64,000 nucleotides of DNA from Balneolaceae bacterium (GCA_034521445.1 JAXHMM010000012.1:62001-126000), one strand, 5' to 3'; numbered from the stretch's first letter, positions 24,880 through 36,538 are shown. Translations and numbers: made by a program. The notes: generated by a model from the sequence alone, not told the origin.

Positions 24880-25271
24880 TGGCTGAAAAACTCGACAAAC
24901 TGGAACAGAAGAAGAAGGAGCTGGAGGCTGAGATCGAACAGATCCAGCACGAACTGGACCAAAATGTAGACGGCGTACGCTCTGAGGTATCCCGTTCCTT
25001 CTCTCCCGACCGTCTCATCGGTAAATATCCACTCCCTGCACTGGGAGCGTCGGTGCTACTCGGCTTCCTGCTGGGCCATGAGGGCAGGAGAAGCCGGGAA
25101 GGCGGCCGCAGCGGATCATCCGGCCGCGGCATTTCCGACGCCTTGCTTGATGAACTGAGGAGGTTGGCTACCAAGAAGGCCATCCGATTCGCCGGCGACT
25201 ACCTGGAGGAACTTCTCGAGGATAAGGCCCTGGGCGGGATGGAGGGCGCATCCGACTCCGAGGAGGAGTAG
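24879..25271 (+). CDS. YqjD-like small protein with coiled-coil N-terminus
   Basis: A 130-residue protein: residues 1-35 form a charged coiled coil (MAEKLDKLEQKKKELEAEI), followed by a possible single weak helix around LPALGASVLLGFLLGHEG (residues about 55-72) and a glycine/serine/arginine-rich linker. The end is acidic (ASDSEEE). This resembles YqjD/ElaB family stress proteins. It follows the YqjE-like gene after the tandem repeat and has an intact frame. A role in membrane-associated ribosome hibernation is possible but inferred. Confidence 0.5.
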   Translation: MAEKLDKLEQKKKELEAEIEQIQHELDQNVDGVRSEVSRSFSPDRLIGKYPLPALGASVLLGFLLGHEGRRSREGGRSGSSGRGISDALLDELRRLATKKAIRFAGDYLEELLEDKALGGMEGASDSEEE

Positions 25272-25390
25272 CGCCGCAGTAGCTGAACGCAGGCCTGTTG
25301 ACCTACCTGCACCTTCTTCAGAAGGACTTCTCTACCTTTACCTGCACTTACGTCAATTTACATTTCTTTTCGTGCAGATCCCGTAACTAT

Positions 25391-25421
25391 TGAATTCTTA
25401 ATTCGTGTAAGAGCACGAATT
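25391..25421. promoter_or_regulatory. Inverted repeat in the tolC leader
   Basis: AATTCGTG (25400-25407) and CACGAATT (25414-25421) form an 8-bp hairpin with a 6-base loop; an outer GAATTC (25392-25397) repeats part of the arm. It lies 28 bases before the tolC start within a 177-base AT-rich gap. It could be an operator or a leader hairpin for the export genes. Confidence 0.3.
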
Positions 25422-25448
25422 CAAACCCCGGAATAGGATTACTGATTT

Positions 25449-26824
25449 ATGCGAAAAGGGATACTACTGCTCTTCGTCTGCCTGGTCGTGGGCAACCTCC
25501 GCCAAGGCTCAGGAGATTATCACCCTCCAGGAGGCCGTCGACATCGCCGTCGAAAACAACTATCAGCTCAAGCAGGCCCGCAACAACCTGGACCTGGCTG
25601 ATCAGCGTGTATTCGGTGAGAAGGCCGACTTTCTGCCTAGTATCAGCGCGCGTTTCAGCGGGAACCGCAGTGTGGGCCAGACCTTCAACAACATTACCCT
25701 CAGGTACGAGGAGCGCATGTCGAATTCCATCAACGGGTCGATCAGCGCCAGTATGCCCATCTTCCAGGGCTTTAACAACATTCTGAGCCTTCGACAAAGC
25801 GAATCGAGCCGGGAGAGCCAGGAAGCCAACCTGGAGCGTATCAAGCAGACCATTATCTTCAATGCAGCCTCGCAATACCTGCAGGTGCTGGCAAAACAAG
25901 GAGCTGCTGGAGATCGCGCGCCAGACCCTGGAAACTTCCCAGAAACAGCTTGAACAGGTTGCGGCCCAGGTGGAGGTGGGATCCGTTCCCCAGGTCGACC
26001 AGTACAACCAGGAGGCGACGGTGGCCACCAACGAACTTACGGTTATCCAGCGGGAGAACACCCTGGAGCAGAGCAAGCTTACCCTGATCCGCACACTTCA
26101 GCTCGATCCCACGGGCTCCTTTGAATTCCAGATACCCGACATCAACGAGGAGAATGTAACACCGCGGCAGTATAACCTGCAGGAGCTTACCGAGCAGGCC
26201 CTGGCATCACGCTCCGATCTGGAGGCCCAGCGCCAGACTATCGAGTCCAACAGATACAACCTGCAGATGGCCCGCTGGTCGCTTTACCCTAGTATTTCGG
26301 CCAGTTTTTCACTCGGGAGTTCCTACCAGGATCTCTACCGGGGCCTGGAGGTGATTAACGGACAGCCCCGGCAAATTATCGTCGGTTTCGGCGACCAGTT
26401 CTTCGATCAGCGTGTGGGCCGTTCCGTGGGCTTCAGCGTCAACATTCCCATTTTCAGCAACTGGAACACGCGGTTGAGCGTGCAGCAGGCGCAGGTCACC
26501 TATAAGAATTCCCAGCTTAGCCTGGAGAACCAACGCTACGGTGTAATGGAGGAGGTTCGTCAGGCCTACAGCGACTACACTTCTTACCGGAAACAGCTTC
26601 AATCCTCATCGGTTGCCCTGCGCGCTGCGCAGCGCTCCTTTGAGACCCAGCAGCAGCGCTACAACGTGGGGGCCGGTACCCTTATCGAACTGAGCAGCGC
26701 GCAACAAAGCTACACTCAGGCACAGGCGGACCATGCCAATGCACTTTATCGTCTTATCTTCCAGGAACAGCTTCTAGAGTACTACCTGGGACAGATGGAC
26801 ACCGACATTCAACTTCAGAACTGA
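25449..26824 (+). CDS. tolC: TolC-family outer-membrane efflux protein, two frameshifts
   Basis: A TolC-type channel of about 455 residues that carries substrates from the periplasm through the outer membrane. The parts, in order, are a signal peptide (MRKGILLLFVCLVV), the first repeat beginning EIITLQEAVDIAVENNYQL, coiled-coil hairpins (QSESSRESQEANLERIKQT) and a second repeat with EIARQTLETSQKQLEQVAAQ and RYNVGAGTLIELSSAQ, typical of the family. The sequence moves through three frames, with breaks near 25500 and 25897. Each half reads cleanly, so single-base sequence errors are likely. It stands between the YqjD/YqjE-like cluster and the fusion protein in one transcription unit. Confidence 0.75.
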
Positions 26825-26859
26825 TCGGAAACGATTAGGGCAAACAACGAGGGCAAGAT

Positions 26860-28239
26860 ATGACAAAGAAAAATCGGGCACCCGTAAGCTGATTATATTT
26901 ACGGTGATAATCATTGTGGTATTCGGGGCCGGTGCCGTGCTGGCACGTTCCATGGGCTGGATAGGCGGGGGAGAAGTTGGTGTCCCTGTTGAGACGGCCG
27001 AAGCCAAATTAAAAACCATAACCCAGCAGGTGTCCGCTTCCGGAAAGATCCAGCCCGAGGTGGAGGTAATCCTGGCGACCGGAAGTCTCCGGGGAGATCA
27101 TCGAGCTTCCGGTCAAGGAGGGTGACTACGTGCGCAGGGACGACCTGCTGATGCGGATCAAGCCCGACATCTGACCAGGCACGCATCGACGAGATCAACG
27201 CCTCCCTGCTGACGCAGAAAGCCCGCCTGGAGCAGGCGCGGTCCGGTCTTTTAGAGGCGGAACTGGTGCACAGGCAGAAGAGCCAGCTCTATAAACAGGA
27301 TGCCATTTCAGAAACTGAGTATGTGCAGGCCAAGACGGCCTACGAGGCCCAGCAAGCTAATTTCCAGGCCTCCCAGTATCAGGTACAGAGTATCGAGGCC
27401 CAGCTGGAACAGGCCAAGGAGGAGCTTCAGAAAACCATTATCCGTTCCCCGCGTGACGGTACCATCAGCAGGCTGGCCGTGGAGGAGGGTGAGCGCGTAT
27501 TGGGCAACACGCAATCGGTGGGCACCGAGCTGATGCGCATTGCCAAAATGGACCAGATGGAAGTGCAGGTTCAGGTGAACGAAAACGATATTGTTACGGT
27601 AACGGTGGGCGACACCGCCAACATCGAAGTGGACGCCTATCCCGAGCGGGTATTTAAGGGCATCGTCACTGAAATCGCCAACTCCGCCGAGGTCACGGGC
27701 ACCGGCACGGCCGAGCAGGTCACCAACTACGAAGTGAAGATCCGCGTGATCACCCCCCACAACCTTGACATGACGGGCAGCAGTGAGATGGTCCAGCAGA
27801 CCACCCCAGAAGTTCCCGAAAGTGGCGTCACGCCCGACTTTAAGCCGGGCATGTCGGCCACGGTGGATGTTGAGACCAATACGGTGTATAATGTGGTTTC
27901 GGTTCCCATCCAGGCTGTTACAGTCCGGGATTTCGCTGCAAATGGGAACTCGAGCGGCCCAGCCGTTTCTTCTGACAGCAGTTCGGTGGACAGCGGCATG
28001 GTCATTCCCGACGAGGACCTGCGCAAGGTGGTCTTCGCCGTGGTGGACGGACGCACGGTTCGCAAGCCGGTGGAAACCGGCATCAGCGACAACACTCATA
28101 TTCAAATTCTATCTGGCGTGGAAGCTGGCGAGGAAATCGTCATCGGAAGCTACCGGGTACTCTCTAGGAGCTGGAGGACGGTGACAACGTGACCGTCCGC
28201 AATACCGGCGGCATTCAAACTATAGTGGCAAGCAACTAA
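26860..28239 (+). CDS. Membrane-fusion protein of MacA/HlyD type, several frameshifts
   Basis: The periplasmic adaptor linking the ABC pump to TolC. The frame from ATG 26860 (MTKKK) must lose or gain bases at about 26870, 27085, 27170 and 28165 to give one product of about 460 residues. It has an N-terminal helix (LIIFTVIIIVVFGAGAVLA), a lipoyl half (VSASGKIQPEVEV, then EIIELPVKEGDYV), a long coiled coil (ASLLTQKARLEQARSGLLE to EQAKEELQK), the second lipoyl half (TIIRSPRDGTISRL), and beta-barrel and membrane-proximal domains (PGMSATVDVETN). It sits directly between tolC and the ATPase gene and shares their fate. Confidence 0.75.
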
Positions 28240-28248
28240 AGGCAGCCC

Positions 28249-28995
28249 ATGTCCAACGCAATGATCCAGGTACGCGACCTCGAACGCTTCTACATGATGG
28301 GCAACACAGAAGTGCGGGCGCTGGACGGCGTCTCCTTCGATGTGATGGAAAACGAGTACATTGCCATCATGGGGCCTTCCGGCTCGGGTAAGTCCACCCT
28401 TATGAATCTTATCGGATGTCTCGATACGGCTACATCGGGAACCTACATCCTTAACGGTCAGGATGTGAGCAGTCTGGAAGACGCCGAACTCGCCGAAGTA
28501 CGGAACCGGGAGATCGGTTTCATATTCCAGACCTTCAATCTGCTGCCCCGCACGGACTGCATGGCCAATGTGGAGCTCCCGCTCATCTATTCGGGCGTAT
28601 CCAGTTCGGAGCGCAAGGAAAGGGCCGCCGAAACCCTTCGCAAAGTGGGTCTGGGCGACCGTCTTGACCACAAGCCCAACGAACTTTCCGGTGGACAGCG
28701 CCAGCGCGTTGCCATCGCCCGCGCCCTGGTCAATAATCCCTCCATCATACTGGCCGACGAGCCCACCGGAAACCTGGACTCCAAGACCGGGGAGGAGATC
28801 ATGAAGCTGCTCGAGGAGCTTTACCGCCTGGGCAACACCATTCTGCTGGTGACCCATGAGGATGAAATATCAAAACATGCGCGGCGCATCATCCGGCTTC
28901 GTGACGGGGTGATCGAGAGCGATGAGCCTATCGAGGATCCCGTGCTGGAGGGCGTGGAGTTCACCATTCCGGACACCACGGCCGCTACCGCCTGA
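28249..28995 (+). CDS. ABC transporter ATP-binding protein (MacB/LolD type)
   Basis: A 248-residue nucleotide-binding subunit that powers the two permeases. Walker A is [10 protein letters not shown] (residues 41-50), the signature is [17 protein letters not shown] (about 144-160), Walker B is [12 protein letters not shown] (about 166-177), and the H-loop histidine is in LVTHEDE. Length fits the MacB/LolD family (no fused permease). It starts 10 bases after the fusion-protein stop and closes the operon that begins at 21578. The frame is intact. The complete set - permeases, TolC, fusion protein, ATPase - makes a full tripartite exporter. Confidence 0.93.
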   Translation: MSNAMIQVRDLERFYMMGNTEVRALDGVSFDVMENEYIAIMGPSGSGKSTLMNLIGCLDTATSGTYILNGQDVSSLEDAELAEVRNREIGFIFQTFNLLPRTDCMANVELPLIYSGVSSSERKERAAETLRKVGLGDRLDHKPNELSGGQRQRVAIARALVNNPSIILADEPTGNLDSKTGEEIMKLLEELYRLGNTILLVTHEDEISKHARRIIRLRDGVIESDEPIEDPVLEGVEFTIPDTTAATA

Positions 28996-29189
28996 CCGAG
29001 TTCTGCCGATCGCCTTCCTCTTCGCCCCCCCGATGTCCGATCCTTTCGGAAAAAATGGAGATATCCTGTATTTTCACGGCAGCCAACCGGTTGCTCCGGG
29101 CATAGCATGCCTGGGCAAACCGCAGGCCGGTGCCGACCCAATGACGCCCGCAGGGACTCGGCGCAACAATTTGAGTAAATACCGTATAT

Positions 29190-29201
29190 ACCTGTACAGG
29201 T
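29190..29201. promoter_or_regulatory. Perfect 12-bp palindrome upstream of the first rhomboid gene
   Basis: ACCTGTACAGGT is a perfect palindrome 30 bases before the TTG start of the rhomboid gene, in a 235-base gap that otherwise shows no gene. It is preceded by a TATATA stretch, so it could be an operator or a short hairpin overlapping a promoter. Confidence 0.3.
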
Positions 29202-29230
29202 GACCCAAACCCAATCAAGTCCGCAGAGCA

Positions 29231-29859
29231 TTGAGCTACCAAGCCAATAACTACAGCCCGAACACCTCTTTTTCGGTTTTTCCCCCGGCTGTAAAGCATC
29301 TTCTCATTGTCAACGTACTGGTATTCGTGGGGCTGAGCACTCCCATGATCCAGGAGTACCTCTTCTACTACGGCGCCCTCTGGCCCCTGGGATCGGGACG
29401 CTTCGAGTTTTGGCAGCTGGTCTCCTATATGTTTCTGCATGCCGGATTCGGGCATATCATTTTCAACCTCTTCGCCCTTTGGATGTTCGGGCAGTCCATC
29501 GAGAACTTCTGGGGGACCCGGCGGTTTACGGTCTACTACTTTATTACCGGCATAGGTGCGGCGATTACCCATATGGCCATCGGCGGGGGAGGCGCTCCCA
29601 CCCTGGGCGCTTCGGGCGCGGTCTACGGCATTCTGCTGGCCTTCGGTATGATGTTCCCCGAACGCCGGATCATGCTGCTCTTCCGCCCATTCCGATCAAG
29701 GCCAAATATTTCGTAGCGATTTTCGGGGCCATTGAGCTGATCAGCGGCGTGATGCGCACCAATTCGGGTATCGCCCATTTCGCCCACCTTGGCGGCATGC
29801 TGTTCGGATATATTCTTATTCGGTACTGGGGACTCAAAAGCGAGGACTCCTATTACTGA
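29231..29859 (+). CDS. Rhomboid family intramembrane serine protease (first), one frameshift
   Basis: A membrane protease of about 209 residues that cuts transmembrane or membrane-near segments. The serine of the catalytic dyad is in GASGAVYG (Ser128), the histidine in HFAHLGGMLFGY, and the oxyanion-hole region is HIIFNLFALWMFG. The start is a TTG at 29231. A single-base loss in the CCC run near 29689 breaks the frame between RRIMLLFRP and KAKYFVAIFG; both halves together give a normal six-helix rhomboid. It is followed by a second rhomboid and then ispG. Confidence 0.78.
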
Positions 29860-29865
29860 CTAGCC

Positions 29866-29889
29866 CTTCCGGATACACGCTACCGGAAG
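29866..29889. terminator. Hairpin between the two rhomboid genes
   Basis: CTTCCGG (29866-29872) and CCGGAAG (29883-29889) form a 7-bp stem with a 10-base loop just after the stop of the first rhomboid gene. No T run follows, so termination would be partial or Rho-dependent. Confidence 0.3.
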
Positions 29890-29975
29890 CCCGCCGGCAG
29901 TTGCTATTGTACGGTTCAGCAAGGAAATTATAGCTGTATCTCCGGTGTTTTGAAGGACGAACCAGAATTTCATTC

Positions 29976-30841
29976 ATGTACCAGAACGAATCTTTCGGAG
30001 ACTCCCTGAAGCGGGGCTACTATAACATGCCCGTAGCCATCCGCCTGCTGATCACCATCAACGTGGTGGTCTTCCTGCTGGAGGTACTCGGAGGCTCGGC
30101 CGTTCAGAGCTACCTGGTGGGCGCCTTCGCCTTCTACCCGGAGTGGCAGACCGCCTTTTTCAGCCCTGGCGGATGATTACCTATACCTTTCTCCACGCCG
30201 GAGGCTGGCACCTGATCTTCAATATGCTCTGGCTCTGGTGGATGGGGCGCGCGGTGGAGGAAACCCTGGGTCCGCGCTCGCTTACAGTCATCTATTTCGG
30301 CGCGGGTATCGGCGGTGCTCTGCTGGACGTGCTGCTGGCGCAGATTTTCGGCATTGTCTATGTCATCGGCGCCTCGGGCGCGGTTTTCGGTGTGATGGTG
30401 GCCTTCGCCATGATCTATCCCCGCATGCCCATCCATCTCTTCCTGCTGCCGCCCGTGGAGGCGCGCTACATTGTGGCGGGAATGATCGCGCTGAATATTC
30501 TGCTCTTGGGAGGTAACGACAACACCGCGCAGGCCGTCCACCTGGGCGGGGCCGCCACCGGCTACCTGCTGATGAAATACCAGCGTCAGGGACTTCACCT
30601 GGGCGGCCTTGTGGAACCCATTGAACGATTCTGGTACCGCCTGAAGGGCATCTATTCGAAGGCGGGAGGGGGGAGCGGGTCCCGCAACAAGAACATGTAC
30701 TCGGTAAGCGACGTAGAGGTTTTGGAAGAGGAGGATGAGACGGAACTGGACACCATCCTGGAGAAGATTTCCCGGGAGGGCTACGACGGACTTACCAAGG
30801 AGGAGAAGAGAAAACTTTTTGAACTGAGCAAGAGGCAATGA
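29976..30841 (+). CDS. Rhomboid family intramembrane serine protease (second), one frameshift
   Basis: A membrane protease of about 288 residues. GASGAVFG carries the serine, HLGGAATGY the histidine, and HLIFNMLWLWWMG the oxyanion-hole segment. A cytoplasmic C-terminal tail (about residues 215-288) contains an acidic stretch (EVLEEEDETELD) and a lysine-rich helix (LTKEEKRKLFELSKRQ), absent in the first rhomboid. A one-base change in the T run near 30160 breaks the frame between WQTAF and WRMITYTFLH. The two rhomboids are similar in plan but not near-identical. Pairs like this are common before ispG in related genomes. Confidence 0.78.
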
Positions 30842-30899
30842 GGTTCGGGACGGACCGGCCCCGCGGTAATTTCTGAATTCACGCAACACCCAGCATTCC

Positions 30900-32146
30900 A
30901 TGCCAGATATCCAGCGAAGAGAATCCATCCAGGTGATGGTGGGCGACGTACCCGTCGGGGGAGGCGCGCCCATCGTCGTGCAGTCGATGACCAACACCGA
31001 TACCTCCGACGTGGACGCCACTGTCGAGCAGATCAAGCACCTGCATGCGGCGGGATCGGAGATCGTCCGTATTACCGTCAACAACGACGATGCGGCGAAG
31101 GCGGTCCCCCATATCAAGGAGCGGCTGCTGGAGGACGATGTAAACGTGCCCATTGTGGGCGATTTCCACTACAACGGCCACAAGCTGCTAACCAAGTACC
31201 CCGAGGCCGCCGCCGCGCTGTCCAAATTCCGCATCAACCCCGGCAACACGGGCACCAAGACCCGCGACGAAAACTTCTGCACCATCGTAGAGCAGGCCAT
31301 AGAGCACGACAAGCCGGTGCGCATAGGCGTAAACTGGGGTTCGCTCGACCAGCAGCTGCTGGCTGACAAGATGGACGCCAACAGCAAGCGGGAAAAACCC
31401 AAGTCGTCCAAGCAGGTAATGCTGGACACCATGGTGGAGAGCGCCCGCCGCTCAGCCGAACTGGCCGAGAGCGTGGGACTTCCCTCCGACAAGATCGTCA
31501 TCTCCTGCAAGATGTCGCACGTGCAGGACGTGGTGGAAGTCTATGAGCGCATCGCCGAGCTGTTGGAGTATCCCCTGCATGTGGGACTTACCGAGGCCGG
31601 CATGGGCATGAAAGGCATCGTTGCCAGCACCTCGGCCCTGTCGGTGCTTCTGCAGCAGGGCATTGGCGACACCATCCGGGTATCCCTCACTCCCCAACCC
31701 GGCGGCGACCGCGCCAAAGAGGTGCGCGTCTGCCAGCAGATCCTGCAGTCCCTCGGCATTCGCAGCTTTATCCCGCAGGTCACCGCCTGCCCAGGCTGCG
31801 GCCGCACCGGAACAGCACCTATTTCCAGGAGCTGGCCCAGGAGATCCAGGACTACCTCCGCGAAATGATGCCCATCTGGCGGGACGTCTATCCCGGCGTC
31901 GAGGAGATGAACGTGGCCGTCATGGGCTGCGTGGTCAACGGGCCGGGCGAGTCGCGCAACGCCAACATCGGCATTTCCCTGCCCGGCACCTTCGAGGAGC
32001 CCAAAGCCCCGGTGTACATGGACGGCGAGCATTTTACTACGCTGCGCGGCGAGGGCATAGGCAAGCGCTTCCGCGATATCCTCGACGACTACGTGGTGCG
32101 CAACTACGGCAAGGAGCCCAGCAAACAGGAGGCCGAGCCGGCGTAG
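30900..32146 (+). CDS. ispG: 4-hydroxy-3-methylbut-2-enyl diphosphate synthase (GcpE), one frameshift
   Basis: The enzyme converts MEcPP to HMBPP in the non-mevalonate isoprenoid pathway and needs a 4Fe-4S cluster. The TIM-barrel part starts with [18 protein letters not shown] and includes [11 protein letters not shown]; cluster cysteines are visible in ACPGCGRT and [10 protein letters not shown]. The frame breaks near 31808, in a run just after CPGCGRT; restoring one base gives [12 protein letters not shown] and a normal end at 32146. The gene is usually essential, so a sequencing error is the most likely reason for the break. Total length is about 415 residues. Confidence 0.9.
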
Positions 32147-32260
32147 GCTGTCTCTTCGTGACCTGCAGGCACATGCACCCGGCCTCTCTCTCCCAACTGT
32201 AAGGACACCGCTCTCCGCGGTACTTGAACACAGAGGGAATCTCCAACCAATAGACCTGTC

Positions 32261-33390
32261 ATGGAAGAGAATACATTCGCTACGGCTTGCATGGGGCCTA
32301 TTCCTGACGATCCTTGTCATGCCGTTCGGATTGGCGGCAGCCCAGAACCCGGCAATTTACCATACGCTTGAAGAGGAACTGGTAATTCGGGAGCATGGCG
32401 AATGGCAATTTGGCGAGGTGGGAGATATCCTCGCTGACACTTCCGGCAACATTTATGTCAGCGACCGTTATTACGGGCACATCAAGGTATTGGGACCCGG
32501 GGGTGAGCTGCTGCGCGCCATCGGGCGGGAGGGCAGGGGACCGGGGGAATTTCAGGACCTGGTATCAACAGACTTCTGGAAAGGAGAGCTCCTGGCACTT
32601 GACCGCACAGCCCACCGGGTGAGCTGGCTGGACGCCCGCACCGAGGAGCTGCTGGATGAGTTCACCTTCCGCCCGCAAGACGTGCGCGGAAGCAACGGGA
32701 CTCCCTACCAGGTCATGGGCGTTGGGCGACAGCCTGGTCGGTGTCGTCTTCTCAACCCCAGTGCAGGGTGCAAACCTTGAAACAGAGCGCCCGTCGTTTC
32801 TCGTTACCTATGACCGCGAGGGAGAGGTGCAGGTCAATCCGCTGCTGACCGGCCCGGGGTCCGAATTGATGGCAAGACGCACTTCCACGGGCGGCCTCCG
32901 CATTACCCCGCGTCCTTTCGGCCGCGAGTCGCTCTTTAGGAGGGGACCCGACAGCTTTGTCTATTCTGCCTGGACCGGTGAGTTCCGTATCCGCCGGCAT
33001 CATCCGCGAAGCGGGACCTCCGAGAGCATCATTGAGCAGGAATTCAAGCCGTCACCGGTTACCGAAGCGCAGTTTGATTCGGTGCGGAACTCGTACCCGA
33101 ATCCTGATTTTCTGGAATCCTTCGATACCACTTTTCATACCCATTGGCCCGCTCTTGAGCAGTTCCTGGTAGATGATCAGAACCGCATCTGGGTGCATTT
33201 TCGGGCCGGTGACGGCCAATACCGCAATCTATGGGCATTTGAACATGACGGATCGATTGTTAACATTATCGATCACAACGTGACGGGTAGTGTTGCCCTG
33301 GTTCGAAACGGGAAAATCCACACGCTGCATATGGACGGGGACCGAAGGCCCGTTATACGTAGATATGCCATTGTTGAGGGCTTGAATTAA
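32261..33390 (+). CDS. 6-bladed beta-propeller protein (propeller 1), frame disrupted
   Basis: A secreted beta-propeller protein of about 375 residues. The hydrophobic signal segment LAWGLFLTILVMPFGLAAAQ lies just before residues ending in the mature N-terminus QNPAIYHTLEE; an ATG at 32261 reaches it only if one base is gained or lost. The family motif GREGRGPGEFQDL marks the second blade. A further indel near 32719 separates SNGTPYQVM from LGDSLVGVVF. Related proteins in this phylum often sit next to small secreted peptides or transporters. Here it lies directly upstream of an RND pump. Two other propellers occur at 38631 and 42934. Confidence 0.6.
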
Positions 33391-33404
33391 ATTGCCTGAA
33401 AAGC

Positions 33405-36400
33405 TTGTACCTCTGGCAAATTTATACTACACTAATCGTACATTCTAATGTATTCGGACGCCGATACTTGCTGCTAAAACGCCCCATTACCGCCTTCATG
33501 TTGATCCTGGCGACCCTGATTTTCGGGACCATCGCCTTGACCAACCTGTCCGTCAACCTGTTGCCGGAGGTGGATTCCCCCACCATGCTCATCCGGACTG
33601 ACTGGAGCGGCGCATCTCCCCGTGAGGTAGAGCAGCAGATCAACCAGCCCCTCGAAGCCCGTCTCAGTTCCCTGCAGGGCATGGAAAACATCACAGGATT
33701 TGCGCGCCAGGGACAGAGCGTGATATCGGTGACCTTTCAGTGGGGCACCAACATGGATCTTGCCTTCCTGAATGTCCGGGAGGGACTGGACCGTGCGGGT
33801 TTTGGGCTGCCTGACCTGGCCGGCCGTCCCCAATTGGTACAGAATACCGCTTCCGACGAGCCCATAGCCGTGCTGGGTATAGGAAGCACGAACAATCCCA
33901 ATCCCGATTTCGAGACCCAGATGGAGCTCAAGCGCTGGGCCGAGTCGGTTCTTACGCGACGGCTTGAACAGGCCGACGGCATTGCCCAGGCACTGCTGGT
34001 GGGCGCCGTGGTACCCGAGGTACGCATCCGCTACGATACGGAAGCTCTCAACCGTTACAACATCAGCATATCCCAGGTGCGCAGCAGCATTAATGACGCC
34101 AATGTGTTTGTGCCCGCCGGGGAGCTGAGAGACGGGTGGTACCGCTACAGCCTCAAGTTCCAGACCCAAATATCTTCCATGCAGGATATCCGGGAGGTGC
34201 CCCTTACCCGGTTGGGCACCGGACGGGTACTGACCCTGGATGATGTGGCCGAGGTGGAAATGGCAGAGGCCGATCCGTCCTCGTTTTCGCTTGTAGACGG
34301 CACGCAGACTCTCAGCGTGCTGGTGAAAAAGGAGTACGGCTCCAACACGGTGGAGGCCTACGAAACCCTGCTACCATTGCTGGACGAGCTACGCTCCCAG
34401 ACTCCAAACGTGGAGATCTCGGTGTTGCAGGAGAATGCCACTTTCATCAGTAACGCCATCAACAACCTGCTGCAGACCCTGCTGTACGGGGCGCTGCTTG
34501 CCTTTGTGATCCTCTTTCTTTTCCTGGACGACCTGCGCACGCCCTTTACCATTGGTGTAGCCATTCCGGTAAGTATTTTTCTCACATTCTTTGTGATGTA
34601 CCTGTCGGACATTCAGCTCAACATTGTATCCCTGAGCGGTCTTACGTTGGGCATCGGTCTGCTGGTGGACAATGCCATTATTGTACTGGAGAATATTAAC
34701 CGGCACAGGGAGGATGTAAAAAGCGTTCTGGAGGCGGCCTCCAGGGGAACCCGTGAAATCGCCCTGGCTGTATCAGCCTCTACCTTTACGACCATCTCGG
34801 TCTTTCTGCCGCTCGTCTTCCTAGGCGGTTTTGAAGGAGCTTTTTTCAAGGACCAGGCGTGGACGCTCTCCATTAGTCTGCTGGCCTCCCTGCTGGTCGC
34901 GCTGATGATCCTGCCCGTGCTGGTGGTACAGTTTCAAAAAGACGGGGAGCAGAAGAGCATCCTTGGTTTCAAGGGGCGATTTAACCGCATACGTGACCGC
35001 TACGAGCAGAGCCTGCAGTGGGCACTGGACCGCAAAATCTGGTTTGTGCTGGTGATGGTGCTCCTGCTGGGAACTTCCGCCTATCTGTTTTACTACGTGC
35101 AGAAAAGCATACTGCCCATCACCGAGCCCGAAGAGGTGACCTACCGTGTCCGACTGCCCGGCAACACGGCGTTGTCTACCTCCCAGCAGGCCGCTTCGGC
35201 CATGACCGACTATATCACGCCCTATAGCGATCAGGATAGGCCTCTGCAGGTCCTCGGGGGACACACCGACCAGACCAATCTGTCCAATCTCTCCAGTGAG
35301 GGACCCAATAAATTTCGCATTACCATTCCGGTGAACGGCTATGCACAGGCCGATACCGTACGCAGCCGGATGGAATCCTACCTCGAGGGGAGACCGGGCT
35401 GGTCCGCCCAGGAGGAGAGCTCGGGAGGAGAGATGATTGCGCTTCAGAGCACCGACCAACCGCCGGTGATCTTCCGGCTCATCGGCAACGACCGTTCGCA
35501 GAGTGAGCAGCTTGTGGGTGTTCTGGAGGAGGAACTCCAGGAGAGAGGGCTCTCCCTCGATTTAGCCAAGCAGTACGAACAGGAAGTGGATACCTACCAC
35601 CTGCGATTCCGGCAGGATCCCATGATGCGGCTGGGCATATCCCAATCGCAGGTGATGGATTACCTGGAAAGCCTCACACGGGGTAATATGGTAACGGAAT
35701 GGGACCGGCAGGACGAGAGCGTGGCCGTGCGACTGGTGGGCATGGACCGTAACGTATTTGCGCCTACCGATATCGTCATGAACATGGAAGGACTCAGCAT
35801 TCCGCTTACGAATCTGTTGGAGGTGAGCAGGTCATCCGAGCCTGAGCAGCTGGAGCGGGTAAACCAGACCCGGTGCTCAGCTACGTGGCCGATATGGATT
35901 TTAGCGGGTGGTGGCTGAACAGCAGTGCTATCAATGAGGCGATGGCGGTATTTACGCAGCGTACTGGACTGGACGTGGAAGTAGGCGGATCAGCGCGCAG
36001 CATCGCCGAACTCCTGAGAAGTATGGGGCAGTTACTGCTGGTAAGTGTGATCATTATCTACCTCATCCTGGCTATACAGTTTGAAAGTCTGAAATATCCT
36101 GTCATTATACTCGTGGCCGTGCCCTTTGCGTGGATCGGCTCTATTCTTGTGCTTTGGGCTACAGGCGTAAGTCTGAATGCCCTTTCCTTCATGGGCGTAC
36201 TGATTCTGACCGGTATTGCAGTCAACGACTCTATCCTGAAGGTGGACTTCATGCGGCGCTACCTCAACGACACGGGCGATCTCGACCAGGCCGTCACGCA
36301 GGCGGGCCTGCACCGTTTCCGTCCTGTGGTCATGACCAGCCTGACGACTATTTTTGGACTTGTGCCCATGCTAATTCCTTTCGGGGACGGATTTGCCTTC

Positions 36401-36538
36401 CGGCAGTCACTGGCCATCGCATTGATGGGAGGCATGGTGACCAGCACGGTACTCACCCTGTACCTGGTACCGATCATTTTTCACTGGGTGGAACGGAATG
36501 CCGGCAAGGTGCAAGAACAGCCGGCGACGGACCGCTAA
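33405..36538 (+). CDS. RND efflux transporter, inner-membrane pump 1, one frameshift
   Basis: A resistance-nodulation-division pump of about 1040 residues. The N-terminal segment LLKRPITAFMLILATLIFG is typical, as are the porter-domain stretches GQSVISVTFQWG and GIGLLVDNAIIVLENINR with the conserved Asp of helix 4 region. A one-base gain in the C run near 35869 breaks it between ERVNQTR and PVLSYVADMDF; the rest (to PATDR) reads cleanly. No in-frame ATG occurs at the start; the TTG at 33405 is the best candidate. It is followed after 44 bases by its fusion protein. Pump substrates are unknown. Confidence 0.82.
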
